58,963 bases of DNA from an uncultured Ruminococcus sp. GTDB taxonomy: Bacteria; Bacillota; Clostridia; Oscillospirales; Ruminococcaceae. The stretch is from contig CASEUJ010000022.1 of assembly GCA_949291125.1 (NCBI GenBank), positions 1-58,963 on the forward strand, given 5' to 3'. The translations under genes and the position numbers were made by a program. Under the pieces are notes generated by a model. It did no database searches. It saw only the letters and a list, made by a program, of their open reading frames with translations, and was not told the origin of the DNA. Positions 1-8,611 of this stretch are shown one piece after another; position 1 is the stretch's first letter, and the number at the start of each line of letters is the position of its first letter.

Positions 1-173
1 ATTTGCTTCGGCGCAAAAATTCTGTAATAGTGTCTCGAATGGTTCAATTGGCTCTCTTTGTCCCCAATTTGGAATTTTCCCATGCGTAATGTTGCCCGTA
101 AGGTGCATTTCACGTATCCAATAGGCGGCTTTCCGTAAATATGTATTATTCCGATATCGGAATAACCAGGATT
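1..173 (-). other. Partial reading frame at the window edge
   Basis: Downstream of the GH8 gene, on the same strand, one frame stays open to the window edge and reads like protein (for example KAAYWIREMHLTGNITHGK followed by IPNWGQREPIEPFETLL). No start codon or ribosome site is visible; the frame enters from inside the end of the GH8 gene. It could be an internal or C-terminal piece of a gene that continues outside the window, or a degraded remnant. The family is not recognised. Confidence 0.25.
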
Positions 174-176
174 TTT

Positions 177-1604
177 TTATTGCCCTATAAGCGATTTTTT
201 CATAAAATATAAATCTAAGCCGTTTATGACATCATCTTCATAAAGATCTCCTGCTTTCCAGTTTGCAAGAGTAATCTCCGGCACGCAAAGAAGCCACTTT
301 TGAAGTACAACAACATCAGTAATGGAAAATGCTCCGTCAGCATTTACATCGCCATACACGTTTGTATTTGTACTTTCAGGCACAATCCAACCGCCATCGT
401 CCACAATCAGACATAACATAGTGATGGTGTCGCCAAAATATACATCCTCTCCATAATTCAAACACATTTCTCTGATTTTATCATGCCATGTAGTATCTTC
501 ACTGCATGCTGCTGCAATCATAAACGGTGCATTGAAACAAAGGTCATTCCAGTCGGAAACGGCAATTCCTTCAGGCGTATAGCCTGCCATAATATTCCAT
601 GGATCGCCGCCCGTTTCCTCTATGATAAAGGCATTGATTACATCTGCATATTCCTTTGCATCTTCATTTCCGTTTATTAAATAATCCATGCTGATGCGCC
701 ATGGCGTACGGCAGGCATTATAATAATAGTTTCCATCATTTTCACTTTCCAAGAAGTTTGCGAGTGCCGGAATAAATTCTCCGGTTGCAGGATCTTTGAT
801 GATAAAATCAGGCAGAATACCTTTGCCATAGTCGTTCACAAACTGACGGATGATGTTATAGGTGCTTTCATACAACGTCAGCCAACGATCATCTTCAGCA
901 GCCTTTGCGAAAACAGGCATATATTGCATCATAAAATCGGAGGAACGCGTAGCGGCATAATACTGATATCCTTCCTTCGACCAGTACGCCCAGTCACCAA
1001 GCTGTAATACCCAATCAGTTTTGTTGACTTCATAGGTCATGATATCATGGATCACATTCACTGCCGCCTGTTTATAATTAATTTCACCGTCACTACCCCA
1101 GATGCTATCAGCCATCAGCAGTGAATAGGCGATATCCATATCACCATCCGTAGCAGAATCCGCGCCAGAAGCATTGACAATCGCAGTGCCGTTATCAACT
1201 TGCTGCCATGCCATAAGATTTGGTCCAATTTCGCTCAGATGCGCTCGATAGTAACGGTACATCCCATCAAAGATTTCCTTTGCCTCACTATCATATTTCG
1301 CCATAGACGCAGCAATTATCATACCATATCCATGTGCTTCTGAAACGGTGACAGCCACCTCATATCCAGCTTCTGCATAAGTTTGCTCTCCATAAAACAC
1401 ATAATATTGTGTTTCATTCGTAACATAGAGATCCTGTGTCAGATATTTTTCCTTCCAGTAATTGTAGAAATTTACGGTTTCTTCTGAGAGTGTACCGGTA
1501 TATAAATGATTTCCTTCATAGGAAGATGCCGGTATTGATACAAATGAAATAACACTTACTGCAGCAGTTGCTATTGCTGTAATTTTTACAAGAAAATGAT
1601 TCAC
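177..1604 (-). CDS. Secreted GH8 endoglycanase with type I dockerin
   Basis: 475 aa. An N-terminal signal peptide (about residues 1-28) is followed by a GH8 (alpha/alpha)6-barrel catalytic domain (about 30-400) and a C-terminal type I dockerin (about 415-475). The GH8 acid region is seen as VSEAHGYGM and the conserved DSATDGDMDIAYSL block is present. GH8 enzymes cleave beta-1,4 or mixed-linkage glucans, xylan or chitosan by inversion; the substrate cannot be fixed here. The dockerin shows the two F-hand repeats: GDVNADGAFSITD is canonical, the second (GDLYEDDVINGLD) is less canonical at its calcium ligands. A dockerin implies docking to a cohesin scaffoldin outside the cell, so this is probably a cellulosome subunit. 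GTG start chosen for the AGGAGG site just upstream and the signal peptide. Stop TAA. Confidence 0.93.
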   Translation of the reverse strand: MNHFLVKITAIATAAVSVISFVSIPASSYEGNHLYTGTLSEETVNFYNYWKEKYLTQDLYVTNETQYYVFYGEQTYAEAGYEVAVTVSEAHGYGMIIAASMAKYDSEAKEIFDGMYRYYRAHLSEIGPNLMAWQQVDNGTAIVNASGADSATDGDMDIAYSLLMADSIWGSDGEINYKQAAVNVIHDIMTYEVNKTDWVLQLGDWAYWSKEGYQYYAATRSSDFMMQYMPVFAKAAEDDRWLTLYESTYNIIRQFVNDYGKGILPDFIIKDPATGEFIPALANFLESENDGNYYYNACRTPWRISMDYLINGNEDAKEYADVINAFIIEETGGDPWNIMAGYTPEGIAVSDWNDLCFNAPFMIAAACSEDTTWHDKIREMCLNYGEDVYFGDTITMLCLIVDDGGWIVPESTNTNVYGDVNADGAFSITDVVVLQKWLLCVPEITLANWKAGDLYEDDVINGLDLYFMKKSLIGQ

Positions 1605-1648
1605 AAGAATTCCTCCTGGTATGCTGTAGATTTTGTATGATTTTATAT

Positions 1649-1677
1649 ATTATAACATGCCTTATCGAATAATGCAA
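1649..1677 (-). promoter_or_regulatory. Sigma-A promoter of the GH8 gene
   Basis: On the minus strand TTGCAT (1677-1672), a 17-bp spacer and TATAAT (1654-1649) stand about 45 bp upstream of the GH8 start codon. Confidence 0.75.
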
Positions 1678-1986
1678 CTATAGCATGTTCACGAGCTACG
1701 GTATTTTAACGAGAAAATAAAAGATGAGTCAAAGCCCATAAAAATAAAATAATCAATTTTTCTGATAAGATTTTTTGTGCCAAAAATTGAAGTAGTGATT
1801 TAATGACGCATATCTCTTCTTTGATTCGTTTTGAAATTCATAAAAGATAAGCTTGTTAAAACACCACGGTTCATAATTGTGCAACAACATTTACTTCATG
1901 CAGAAGACCATTATAGATACATTTATAGATACATTATAAAGGACACGAAGTATTTTCTGTTGTTCTGGATTTTCGCGAAAACAGAC

Positions 1987-2015
1987 TTGACAGAAAGGGG
2001 ATTCTGTGATATGAT
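1987..2015 (+). promoter_or_regulatory. Sigma-A promoter of the folate operon
   Basis: TTGACA (1987-1992), exactly 17 bp, then TATGAT (2010-2015), with a TG one base upstream as an extended -10. The predicted transcript start near 2022 is just ahead of the first helix of the riboswitch. The stretch 1690-1986 before it shows no convincing gene. Confidence 0.85.
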
Positions 2016-2025
2016 AAAGACAAGT

Positions 2026-2131
2026 CAGGCAGAGTAGTAAACTGAGCGTAAAGTGCCCTTTTGGACGGGGAGTTGCCAGAGGGACGAAAAAACATTTGTT
2101 TTTGCGATTCAGTTTTCGCATCCCGCTGCTG
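2026..2131 (+). promoter_or_regulatory. Tetrahydrofolate (THF) riboswitch aptamer
   Basis: Assigned from conserved blocks in THF-riboswitch order: GAGTAG (2032-2037), GCGTAAAGTG (2046-2055), GGGGAGTTGCC (2067-2077), ACGAA (2084-2088) and GCATCCCGCTGC (2118-2129). Helices by eye: P1 GCAG 2029-2032 with CTGC 2126-2129; P2 AAACTGA 2039-2045 with TCAGTTT 2109-2115; P3 2056-2064 with 2076-2083; a hairpin 2087-2103; pseudoknot GGGA 2068-2071 with TCCC 2121-2124. Class known to sense reduced folates upstream of folate synthesis and transport genes, which fits the folC-folBK operon downstream. The promoter is just upstream and an intrinsic terminator just downstream, so transcriptional attenuation is the likely mode. 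Confidence 0.88.
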
Positions 2132-2157
2132 CATACTGGATCCAAGAATCGAACTGC

Positions 2158-2197
2158 GTCCTCTATGTAGTGTTTTTCTACGTCAGAGGACTTTTTT
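2158..2197 (+). terminator. Riboswitch-linked intrinsic terminator
   Basis: GTCCTCT (2158-2164) pairs with AGAGGAC (2185-2191), followed by six T. It lies between the THF aptamer and folC, so it is read as the expression platform. Six pairs between 2110-2115 and 2151-2156 could form an alternative antiterminator; this is inference. Confidence 0.8.
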
Positions 2198-2245
2198 ATT
2201 TCATTTGGGAATTATGGCGGGAAATCTGAATAGATCAGGTGAATT

Positions 2246-3562
2246 ATGGATCATAACGAAGCAATGCAATTTCTGAAAAATCTGTCCAAAAGCGGCAGTA
2301 TCTATGGGCTTTCCCGCATGCGGCATCTTATGTACTATCTTGGAGAGCCACAGTCAAAGCTGAAATTCATCCATGTCGCAGGCACAAACGGAAAAGGTTC
2401 AGTCTGCGCCTTCCTCTCGCAAATCTTATCCCAATGCGGATATCACACCGGCTGCTATTTCTCACCTGCGCCTTTTGGATATCGGGAACATTTTCAGATC
2501 AACGGTATCCCGATCTCACGAGATATGCTTGCCGCACAAGTAACCCGGATTGTCGATGCGATTGAAAGCATGAAACGCATCGGACAAGAACTTCCAACAC
2601 TGTTCGAAGTAGAAACTGCACTCGCTTTTTCCTATTTTGCAGATATGAATTGCGATTTTGTTGTCTTAGAAACAGGAATGGGTGGCAAAGAAGATGCCAC
2701 GAATATCATCGCCACAACAATGTTGGAAATTTTCACACCAATTGCAATGGATCACACCGCTGTTTTAGGCGATACACTTTCTCAGATCGCCGAACAGAAA
2801 GCTGGTATTTTCAAATATGGCGTACCTGCCGTGTCTGCCGTTCAAGCACCAGAAGCCGAACAGGTTCTGAAAAACACCGCATTTGCAAAACGCTGCGTAC
2901 TACACTTTGTAGATCCCTGTTTATTTTCTGATATATCTTATGGGCTGACGCAGCAGACATTTTCTTACGGCATCTGGAAAGATGTCAAGATCTCAATGGG
3001 TGGCACTTACCAGGTTGAAAATGCTGCACTTGCATTGGAAGCAGTTGTGACACTGCGATCGATCGGGCTGGATCTTCCGAAGGATTCTGTGCGTAAGGCA
3101 CTTGCGCTGACAAAATGGCAAGGACGTTTTACTGTCTTGGCAAATCAGCCACTCATTCTACTCGATGGTGCACATAATCTGAACGGCGCAAAAGCACTTG
3201 CCCGATCAATCAAGCAGCTTTGCCGTGAAAAATCGTGTTATATGATCTTCGGGATGCTTCAAGACAAGGATTATCTACAAGTTTCTGAGATTCTAGCGCC
3301 TCTTGCAACTCGCATTTTTACCATACAAACACCGCACAATCCCCGCGCACTTTCCGCCACTGTTTTGGCAGATACTGTCCAGAAAACAAATCCATCCGTA
3401 GAAGCGGTCGGAACGATCCCAGCCGCTGTAGAACGCGCCATTTCGCTTGCATCTGAAGAGGATCTGGTTCTCATCTGCGGCTCGCTGTCATTTTTAGAGG
3501 ATGCGCGCTTTGCTGTCTATCGTGCGCTTGAACAGAAGGGAGCTTGCCATGAGCCGAATTGA
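2246..3562 (+). CDS. folC: Folylpolyglutamate synthase / dihydrofolate synthase
   Basis: 438 aa, usual FolC length. It adds glutamate to dihydropteroate and/or reduced folates with ATP, in the cytoplasm. Visible motifs: the P-loop VAGTNGKGSV (about residues 42-51), the VLETGMGGKEDATNI block (about 142-156), ITPIAMDHTAVLG-like text and the C-terminal ligase-domain LLDGAHNLNGAKA. First gene of a tightly packed folate operon behind a THF riboswitch; AGGTGA precedes the ATG. It overlaps the start of the next gene. Stop TGA. Confidence 0.93.
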   Translation: MDHNEAMQFLKNLSKSGSIYGLSRMRHLMYYLGEPQSKLKFIHVAGTNGKGSVCAFLSQILSQCGYHTGCYFSPAPFGYREHFQINGIPISRDMLAAQVTRIVDAIESMKRIGQELPTLFEVETALAFSYFADMNCDFVVLETGMGGKEDATNIIATTMLEIFTPIAMDHTAVLGDTLSQIAEQKAGIFKYGVPAVSAVQAPEAEQVLKNTAFAKRCVLHFVDPCLFSDISYGLTQQTFSYGIWKDVKISMGGTYQVENAALALEAVVTLRSIGLDLPKDSVRKALALTKWQGRFTVLANQPLILLDGAHNLNGAKALARSIKQLCREKSCYMIFGMLQDKDYLQVSEILAPLATRIFTIQTPHNPRALSATVLADTVQKTNPSVEAVGTIPAAVERAISLASEEDLVLICGSLSFLEDARFAVYRALEQKGACHEPN

Positions 3563-4031
3563 TCTGATCTGCTGCCATCCCAAATGGAAACAATCTATTG
3601 AAAAAATTGCCTCCTTTGAGCGCGATCGCATCTTTTGCAAACACGATCCGGCACACTTACTCGATGTCGCACGACTGGCACAGATCGATAATCTTGAGCG
3701 GCAGCTCGGCATTTCCAAAGAATTGATCTATGCGACGGCACTGTTGCATGATATTGGGCGCTTTCAGGAATATCTAGACGGCACTCCGCATGATCAGGTC
3801 AGTGCCGCACTTGCACCCGAAATTCTATGTAACTGCGGATTTTCCCCGGAAGAAACGCATACGATTTGTCATGCCATAGCATGTCATCGCACACCCGGAA
3901 CAGAAGCACATCCAAACTTAGATGGGCTGATTTACCGCGCTGATAAGAAATCGCGCATGTGTCTGTTTTGTCCGGCAAGAACACAATGTAATTGGTCGAA
4001 AGAAAAAATGAATTTACAAATCAAAATCTGA
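3549..4031 (+). CDS. HD-domain phosphohydrolase in the folate operon
   Basis: 160 aa from the ATG at 3549, chosen because GAAGGGAG lies 6 bases upstream and because it overlaps the end of folC by 14 bases (translational coupling). HD-family metal-binding residues are visible: the KHDPAH histidine near residue 36, the LLHDIGRF histidine-aspartate pair near 71, and a later HAIACHR histidine cluster. A C-terminal CLFCPARTQC cysteine group may bind metal. HD proteins of this kind hydrolyse phosphate mono- or diesters. Position between folC and folP suggests a pathway role, possibly dihydroneopterin triphosphate dephosphorylation, for which no Nudix enzyme is seen nearby; that is inference. Confidence 0.8.
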   Translation: MSRIDLICCHPKWKQSIEKIASFERDRIFCKHDPAHLLDVARLAQIDNLERQLGISKELIYATALLHDIGRFQEYLDGTPHDQVSAALAPEILCNCGFSPEETHTICHAIACHRTPGTEAHPNLDGLIYRADKKSRMCLFCPARTQCNWSKEKMNLQIKI

Positions 4032-4061
4032 TCCGCAGATTCGATAAAGGAGTGTCATTGT

Positions 4062-4895
4062 ATGAAAATTGGGAATCGTGAATTTGATGTTACGCACAAC
4101 TGTTATATCATGGGCATTTTAAATGTTACGCCAGATTCATTTTCGGATGGTGGAAAATGGAACAGCCTTGATTCTGCACGCGCACATGTTGCAGAAATGA
4201 TTGCACAAGGCGCTTCAATCATCGATGTCGGTGGCGAATCGACGCGCCCGGGGCACCAGCAGATCACCGCAGATGAAGAAATCAGACGCGTTGTTCCGAT
4301 CATTGAAATGATTCAAAAGGAGTTTGATATCCCCATTTCCATCGATGCCTATCGCAGTCAGGTTGCAAAGGCAGCGCTCGATGCCGGAGCGAATATGGTC
4401 AACGACATCTGGGGGCTTCAATATGATCCGGACATGGCGCCTCTGATCGCCGCATATAAAGTACCCTGCTGTCTGATGCATAATCGGAACGTTCCTAAAT
4501 ATCAGAACTTTCTACAAGATCTCCGTGAGGATCTGCGCCATTCCATTGAAATTGCAAAAACTGCGGGAATTGATGATTCTCAGATCATCATTGATCCGGG
4601 CGTAGGCTTTGCAAAAACATATGCACAAAACCTGTCCGCCATTCATCACTTAGAATGCCTACATGAACTCGGCTATCCGGTATTGCTCGCAACATCGCGC
4701 AAGTCTGTGATCGGAAACACGCTCGATCTCCCTGCAGATCAGCGTTTGGAGGGAACACTCGTCACAACAGTATTCGGCGTAATGCAGCATGCCGCATTTA
4801 TCCGCGTGCATGATGTTGCAGAAAATATGCGCGCAATCCGCATGACACAGGCAATTTTGCAGGAGGGAAAACCAGATGCAAATGATGACATATGA
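4062..4895 (+). CDS. folP: Dihydropteroate synthase
   Basis: 277 aa. Condenses 6-hydroxymethyl-dihydropterin diphosphate with p-aminobenzoate to give dihydropteroate. TIM-barrel DHPS landmarks are complete: IMGILNVTPDSFSDGG (about residues 17-32), IDVGGESTRPG (about 59-69), SIDAYRSQVAKAA, NDIWG, and DPGVGFAKT near residue 179. GGAG ribosome site 8-10 bases before the ATG. The 3' end overlaps folBK by 20 bases. The sulfonamide target. Confidence 0.95.
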   Translation: MKIGNREFDVTHNCYIMGILNVTPDSFSDGGKWNSLDSARAHVAEMIAQGASIIDVGGESTRPGHQQITADEEIRRVVPIIEMIQKEFDIPISIDAYRSQVAKAALDAGANMVNDIWGLQYDPDMAPLIAAYKVPCCLMHNRNVPKYQNFLQDLREDLRHSIEIAKTAGIDDSQIIIDPGVGFAKTYAQNLSAIHHLECLHELGYPVLLATSRKSVIGNTLDLPADQRLEGTLVTTVFGVMQHAAFIRVHDVAENMRAIRMTQAILQEGKPDANDDI

Positions 4896-5715
4896 TCAAG
4901 TTCGCATCGACGATCTTGAGATTTTCGCCAACCATGGCGTTCTGGCGGAAGAAACAACCTTGGGTCAGAAATTTCTGTTATCCATGATCCTTTACACTGA
5001 CACGCATGCTGCCGGTTTATCGGATGATCTTGTGCACTCGACCGACTACAGCGATGTTTGTCACTTTGCCACAGAATATACACATGATCATCCCCGCAAA
5101 CTGATCGAAGCAGCAGCTGAAGATCTGGCGCGTGAAATCTTATTGCATTATCCACTCGTAAAAGGCATCACACTTGAACTAAAAAAACCATGGGCACCGA
5201 TCGGACTTCCGTTACGATCAGTTTCCGTCAATATTTCACGTTTCTGGCACACGGCATATTTAGGGCTCGGATCAAACCTCGGCGACAAAAAACAGCATCT
5301 GGACTTTGCTGTATCACAGCTTGATAAAGTACCAGGCTGCCATGTGATGAGGGTTTCTTCCTATCAAATCACAAAACCTTATGGTGGCATAGAGCAAGAC
5401 GACTTTCTCAATGCCTGTCTTACCATGCAGACCATCCTGACGCCGAAAGAACTGCTGGAACGTCTTCATATTATTGAAAAGCTCGCCCACCGGGAGCGTC
5501 TGATACGCTGGGGTCCTCGCACTCTTGATCTGGACATCCTGCTCTATGACGATCTAATTCTCCGGACAGACGATTTGATTATCCCACATAAAGATATGCT
5601 CAACCGCACATTTGTATTAAGTCCTTTATGTGAACTTGCACCAGATCTGCGCCATCCGATTACCGGAAAGACAATGGAAACGCACCTAAACCAGCTCACA
5701 TCAAAAAAACCATAA
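4876..5715 (+). CDS. folBK: Fused dihydroneopterin aldolase and HPPK
   Basis: 279 aa bifunctional protein. Residues about 1-115 are FolB (dihydroneopterin aldolase: VRIDDLEIFANHGVLAEE and a DYSDV block). Residues about 118-279 are FolK (pterin pyrophosphokinase: AYLGLGSNLGDKKQHL, then RWGPRTLDLDILLYDD and PHKDMLNRTFVLSPL). Together they convert dihydroneopterin to hydroxymethyl-dihydropterin diphosphate, the FolP substrate. The first ATG (4876) is used because GGAGGG is 8 bases upstream; two further ATGs follow within 10 bases. No folE (GTP cyclohydrolase) is in the window, so the first step is encoded elsewhere. Confidence 0.95.
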   Translation: MQMMTYDQVRIDDLEIFANHGVLAEETTLGQKFLLSMILYTDTHAAGLSDDLVHSTDYSDVCHFATEYTHDHPRKLIEAAAEDLAREILLHYPLVKGITLELKKPWAPIGLPLRSVSVNISRFWHTAYLGLGSNLGDKKQHLDFAVSQLDKVPGCHVMRVSSYQITKPYGGIEQDDFLNACLTMQTILTPKELLERLHIIEKLAHRERLIRWGPRTLDLDILLYDDLILRTDDLIIPHKDMLNRTFVLSPLCELAPDLRHPITGKTMETHLNQLTSKKP

Positions 5716-5719
5716 GACA

Positions 5720-5757
5720 AGCATCAAAGGCAAGAACGTGTATCAAGGATGCTTTTT
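5720..5757 (+). terminator. Terminator of the folate operon
   Basis: AGCATC (5720-5725) pairs with GATGCT (5748-5753) and runs into TTTTT, 5 bases after the folBK stop codon. Confidence 0.65.
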
Positions 5758-5771
5758 CTCCAGATCCTATT

Positions 5772-5957
5772 TCAGGTACATATGCGCCGTAGTTCCACTG
5801 AATCTGTCGGACAAATAGCGACGCAATTCCCACAGTGCAGGCAATGTTGTTGTAACATCTTTGCATTGCTTGCCAATTTTTGAAAGCAGAGCTTATGAAT
5901 ACCACTCGACAGTTTCAGAATTTCAGATGTAATTTTTACCAATAAATGAAAAGGCAC
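5772..5957 (-). pseudogene. Remnant of a 4Fe-4S protein
   Basis: A 61-codon frame ends with CLHCGNCVAICPTDSVELR, a clear single 4Fe-4S ferredoxin-type motif (CxxCxxCxxxCP), then stops. There is no ribosome site and no recognisable partner domain, so this looks like a leftover of a larger ferredoxin-like protein. It sits at the junction between the folate operon and the TetR/ABC island and may mark an old insertion or deletion edge. The rest of 5958-6043 is AT-rich and empty. Confidence 0.4.
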
Positions 5958-6043
5958 CGCAATATATTATTGTTCTGTTGCACTTTTCTTTATCTTAAAT
6001 GTTTGAAAGCGATTGTGAAATGCTTCTATGGGTAATTTTCCTC

Positions 6044-6098
6044 TTGACAAAACACGCTTTGCATGCTATAATATAACGGTGATATATAACAGCGTTAT
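6044..6098 (+). promoter_or_regulatory. Promoter and palindromic operator of tetR/ABC
   Basis: TTGACA (6044-6049), 17 bp, TATAAT (6067-6072). Immediately after the -10 is a dyad 6073-6098 with arms ATAACG and CGTTAT; 18 of the 22 inner bases are symmetric. Its position over the transcription start is that expected for an autorepressing TetR protein. Confidence 0.75.
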
Positions 6099-6103
6099 GA
6101 GAG

Positions 6104-6727
6104 GTGAAGAAAATAGACGGAAACCTGACAACCTTAGAACGCATCCACCGAGCTGCAAAATCGGAGTTTTTGCAAAAAGGCTACAAAGACGCTTCCCTGA
6201 GGAATATCGTAAAATCTGTGGGTATGACAACCGGAGCCTTTTATGGTTACTATAAAAGCAAAGAAGAATTGTTCGAGGCTTTGGTGGGCGAGCATTATGC
6301 GTACCTGTTGGATTGTTTCCAGAAGGCGCAGAAGGAATTCGCCAATCTTCCCCACGAACAGCAGCCGGAGGTTTTGAGCGATATTTCCGGCGCCTGTATG
6401 TTTGAGATGCTTCATTACGCCTATGAGCATCTAGAGGAATGCAAACTGATTCTCTGCTGTTCGGAAGGGACAAAATTTTCCGGTCTCATTGATGAAATGG
6501 TAGAAATTGAAGCAGAAGCAACCCACTCCTATCAAAAGGTCTTGCAGAAACTGGGACGGCCATCCCCCCAGATTGACCCTACGCTGGAGCATATCCTGAT
6601 TACCGGCATGTTTCACACCTTTTTTGAATTGGTGATCCATGAGATGCCGCTTAGGGATGCGGAAAACTACGTGAAGGAAATGCGCGCCTTTTATACCGCC
6701 GGATGGATGAAAATTATGGGGCAGTAA
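6104..6727 (+). CDS. TetR/AcrR-family repressor
   Basis: 207 aa. The N-terminal helix-turn-helix is typical: IHRAAKSEFLQKGYKDASLRNIV, then MTTGAFYGYYKSKEELFEALV (to about residue 63). The remaining about 140 residues are an all-helical ligand/dimer domain without family-specific signature. GTG start; upstream in-frame alternatives are absent. It precedes an ABC exporter pair by 110 bp and probably represses both itself and the exporter until an effector is bound; the effector is unknown. Codon use (GGC, GCG, CTG rich) differs from the AT-richer folate operon, consistent with acquisition. Confidence 0.88.
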   Translation: MKKIDGNLTTLERIHRAAKSEFLQKGYKDASLRNIVKSVGMTTGAFYGYYKSKEELFEALVGEHYAYLLDCFQKAQKEFANLPHEQQPEVLSDISGACMFEMLHYAYEHLEECKLILCCSEGTKFSGLIDEMVEIEAEATHSYQKVLQKLGRPSPQIDPTLEHILITGMFHTFFELVIHEMPLRDAENYVKEMRAFYTAGWMKIMGQ

Positions 6728-6748
6728 AGCCCTGTAATTTTTGCTCAA

Positions 6749-6769
6749 TGGTTAGCTATAACTAACTTT
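6749..6769 (+). promoter_or_regulatory. Small dyad between tetR and the ABC genes
   Basis: GTTAG (6751-6755) and CTAAC (6762-6766) form a short dyad followed by TTTT. It could be a weak terminator/attenuator or a second repressor half-site. No convincing separate promoter was found for the ABC genes. Confidence 0.3.
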
Positions 6770-6837
6770 TGGATATAAGAAGAACGCACCTGTGTTCTCT
6801 TTATCATAAATAAAATAAAGAAAAGGAGGAACCTTCT

Positions 6838-8610
6838 TTGAAAAAACAATCCAATCTGTCACGGCTGCTTGCAGTTGCAGGCAGCCACAAATACCTGCTC
6901 TATGCTTCATGGGTGCTTTCGGCAATTAGCGCCCTCGTCACATTAGTGCCCTTCTACTATATCTGGAAAATCATCCGGGAAGTGCTGGAGGTCGCGCTGG
7001 ATTTCAGCCATGCGCAAAACCTGACCCATAACGGCTGGATGGCGGTGCTGTTTGCCGTCATTGCGGTATTGGTCTATATAGGAGGGTTGATGTGTTCCCA
7101 CAAAGGAGCGTTTCGCATCGCTACCAACCTGCGCCTGCAAACGATGGAACATATCGTCAAGCTGCCCCTTGGTTTTGCAGAGCAGTTCGGCAGCGGCAGG
7201 CTTCGCAAGATCGTCAACGAATCCAGCGCCGCTACCGAAACCTATCTGGCTCACCAGCTTCCGGACCGCGCCAACGCTATTGCAACGCCCTGCGGTCTTT
7301 TAGTCCTGCTGCTGGTGTTTGACTGGCGGCTGGGGCTTTTGAGCCTTGTTCCGGTTGTGCTGGGATTTCTGATTATGATGGCAATGACCGGAAAGCGGAT
7401 GCAGGAAAAAATGAAAGAATATCAAAATGCCCTTGACGACATGTCCAATGAAGCGGTGGAGTATGTACGAGGGATTCCCGTTGTCAAAACCTTCGGGCAG
7501 ACCATCTTCTCTTTCAAAAAGTTCAAGGATTCCATTGACCGGTATAAAGTATGGGTGATCGCCTATACCAAGGAGCTTCGGGCACCCATGATGTTCTACA
7601 CGGCAGCCATCAACGGAGTGTTTGCCTCACTGATTGCCGGTGCGCTGATTTTTACCCAAGGCGGCGTTACCAAGGATTTCCTACTGGATCTCATGTTCTA
7701 TATCATTATTACGCCCATTATCTCCGTCACCCTCACCCGCATCATGTTCCAGAGCGAAAACGCCATGATTGTGGACGATGCCTTGCAGAGAATCGACAGC
7801 ATATTAAATCTTAAACCGCTTGCAGAACCAAAACAGCCGGAACACCCAAACGACGCTTCGGTACAGCTTAACCATGTCCATTTCAGCTATGATGGAGAAA
7901 ATGAGGTTATCACGGACATTTCTCTCGGAATCCCCCCAGGGCAGAAAGTGGCCTTTGTAGGACCGTCCGGCGGAGGAAAAACCACCCTTGCCAATCTGAT
8001 CTGCCGATTCTTTGACCCGCAAAGCGGCAGTGTAAAAATAGGAGGCGTGGATGTGAAAAGCATTCCGAAAGAAGAACTTATGAATACTGTCTCTTTTGTG
8101 TTCCAAAACAGTCACCTAATCAAAGCCTCGATTTTGGAAAATGTGCGCATGGGCAAACCGGATGCGACCCGCGAAGAAATCATGGCCGCACTCCATAACG
8201 CGCAGTGCGATGATATTCTTGAAAAACTGCCCCAGGGCGCGGATACCGTGATCGGCACAAAGGGCGTTTACCTTTCAGGAGGCGAACAGCAACGGATTGC
8301 GATTGCCCGTGTCATGCTGAAAGACGCGCCTATCGTTATTCTTGACGAGGCCACCGCTTTTGCCGACCCGGATAATGAAGCACGTGTGCAGGCGGCTTTC
8401 TCTAAGCTATCCGAAGGGAAAACGGTGATTATGATTGCCCACCGGCTCTCCACGGTAGCCAGTGCGGATCAAATTTATGTCATCGAAAACGGCCGGATCG
8501 CAGAAAACGGCAATAGCCAGGATCTGTTGGAAAAAGGCGGCATTTTCAGCCGGATGTGGCAGGACTATCAGACTTCCGTTCAGTGGAAGGTTGCAAAGGA
8601 GGTAAAATAA
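6838..8610 (+). CDS. ABC exporter half-transporter, subunit 1
   Basis: 590 aa: an N-terminal six-helix exporter domain (about residues 15-310) followed by an ATPase domain (about 345-580). Walker A is GPSGGGKTT, the signature is YLSGGEQQR, and Walker B reads IVILDEATAFADPDNE, with catalytic Glu present. The ATAFADP text after Walker B (instead of ATASLD) is characteristic of one subunit of heterodimeric exporter-fold pairs, including the YbtPQ/IrtAB-like group. TTG start chosen because GGAGGA is 7 bases upstream and no ATG fits. Works with the next gene as a heterodimer; substrate could be a drug, peptide or siderophore. Confidence 0.88.
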   Translation: MKKQSNLSRLLAVAGSHKYLLYASWVLSAISALVTLVPFYYIWKIIREVLEVALDFSHAQNLTHNGWMAVLFAVIAVLVYIGGLMCSHKGAFRIATNLRLQTMEHIVKLPLGFAEQFGSGRLRKIVNESSAATETYLAHQLPDRANAIATPCGLLVLLLVFDWRLGLLSLVPVVLGFLIMMAMTGKRMQEKMKEYQNALDDMSNEAVEYVRGIPVVKTFGQTIFSFKKFKDSIDRYKVWVIAYTKELRAPMMFYTAAINGVFASLIAGALIFTQGGVTKDFLLDLMFYIIITPIISVTLTRIMFQSENAMIVDDALQRIDSILNLKPLAEPKQPEHPNDASVQLNHVHFSYDGENEVITDISLGIPPGQKVAFVGPSGGGKTTLANLICRFFDPQSGSVKIGGVDVKSIPKEELMNTVSFVFQNSHLIKASILENVRMGKPDATREEIMAALHNAQCDDILEKLPQGADTVIGTKGVYLSGGEQQRIAIARVMLKDAPIVILDEATAFADPDNEARVQAAFSKLSEGKTVIMIAHRLSTVASADQIYVIENGRIAENGNSQDLLEKGGIFSRMWQDYQTSVQWKVAKEVK

Positions 8611-8611
8611 A

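Noticed and set aside
1831-2037. 68-codon plus-strand frame upstream of the folate operon
   Set aside because: It overlaps the promoter and the start of the riboswitch, has no ribosome site and no family text.
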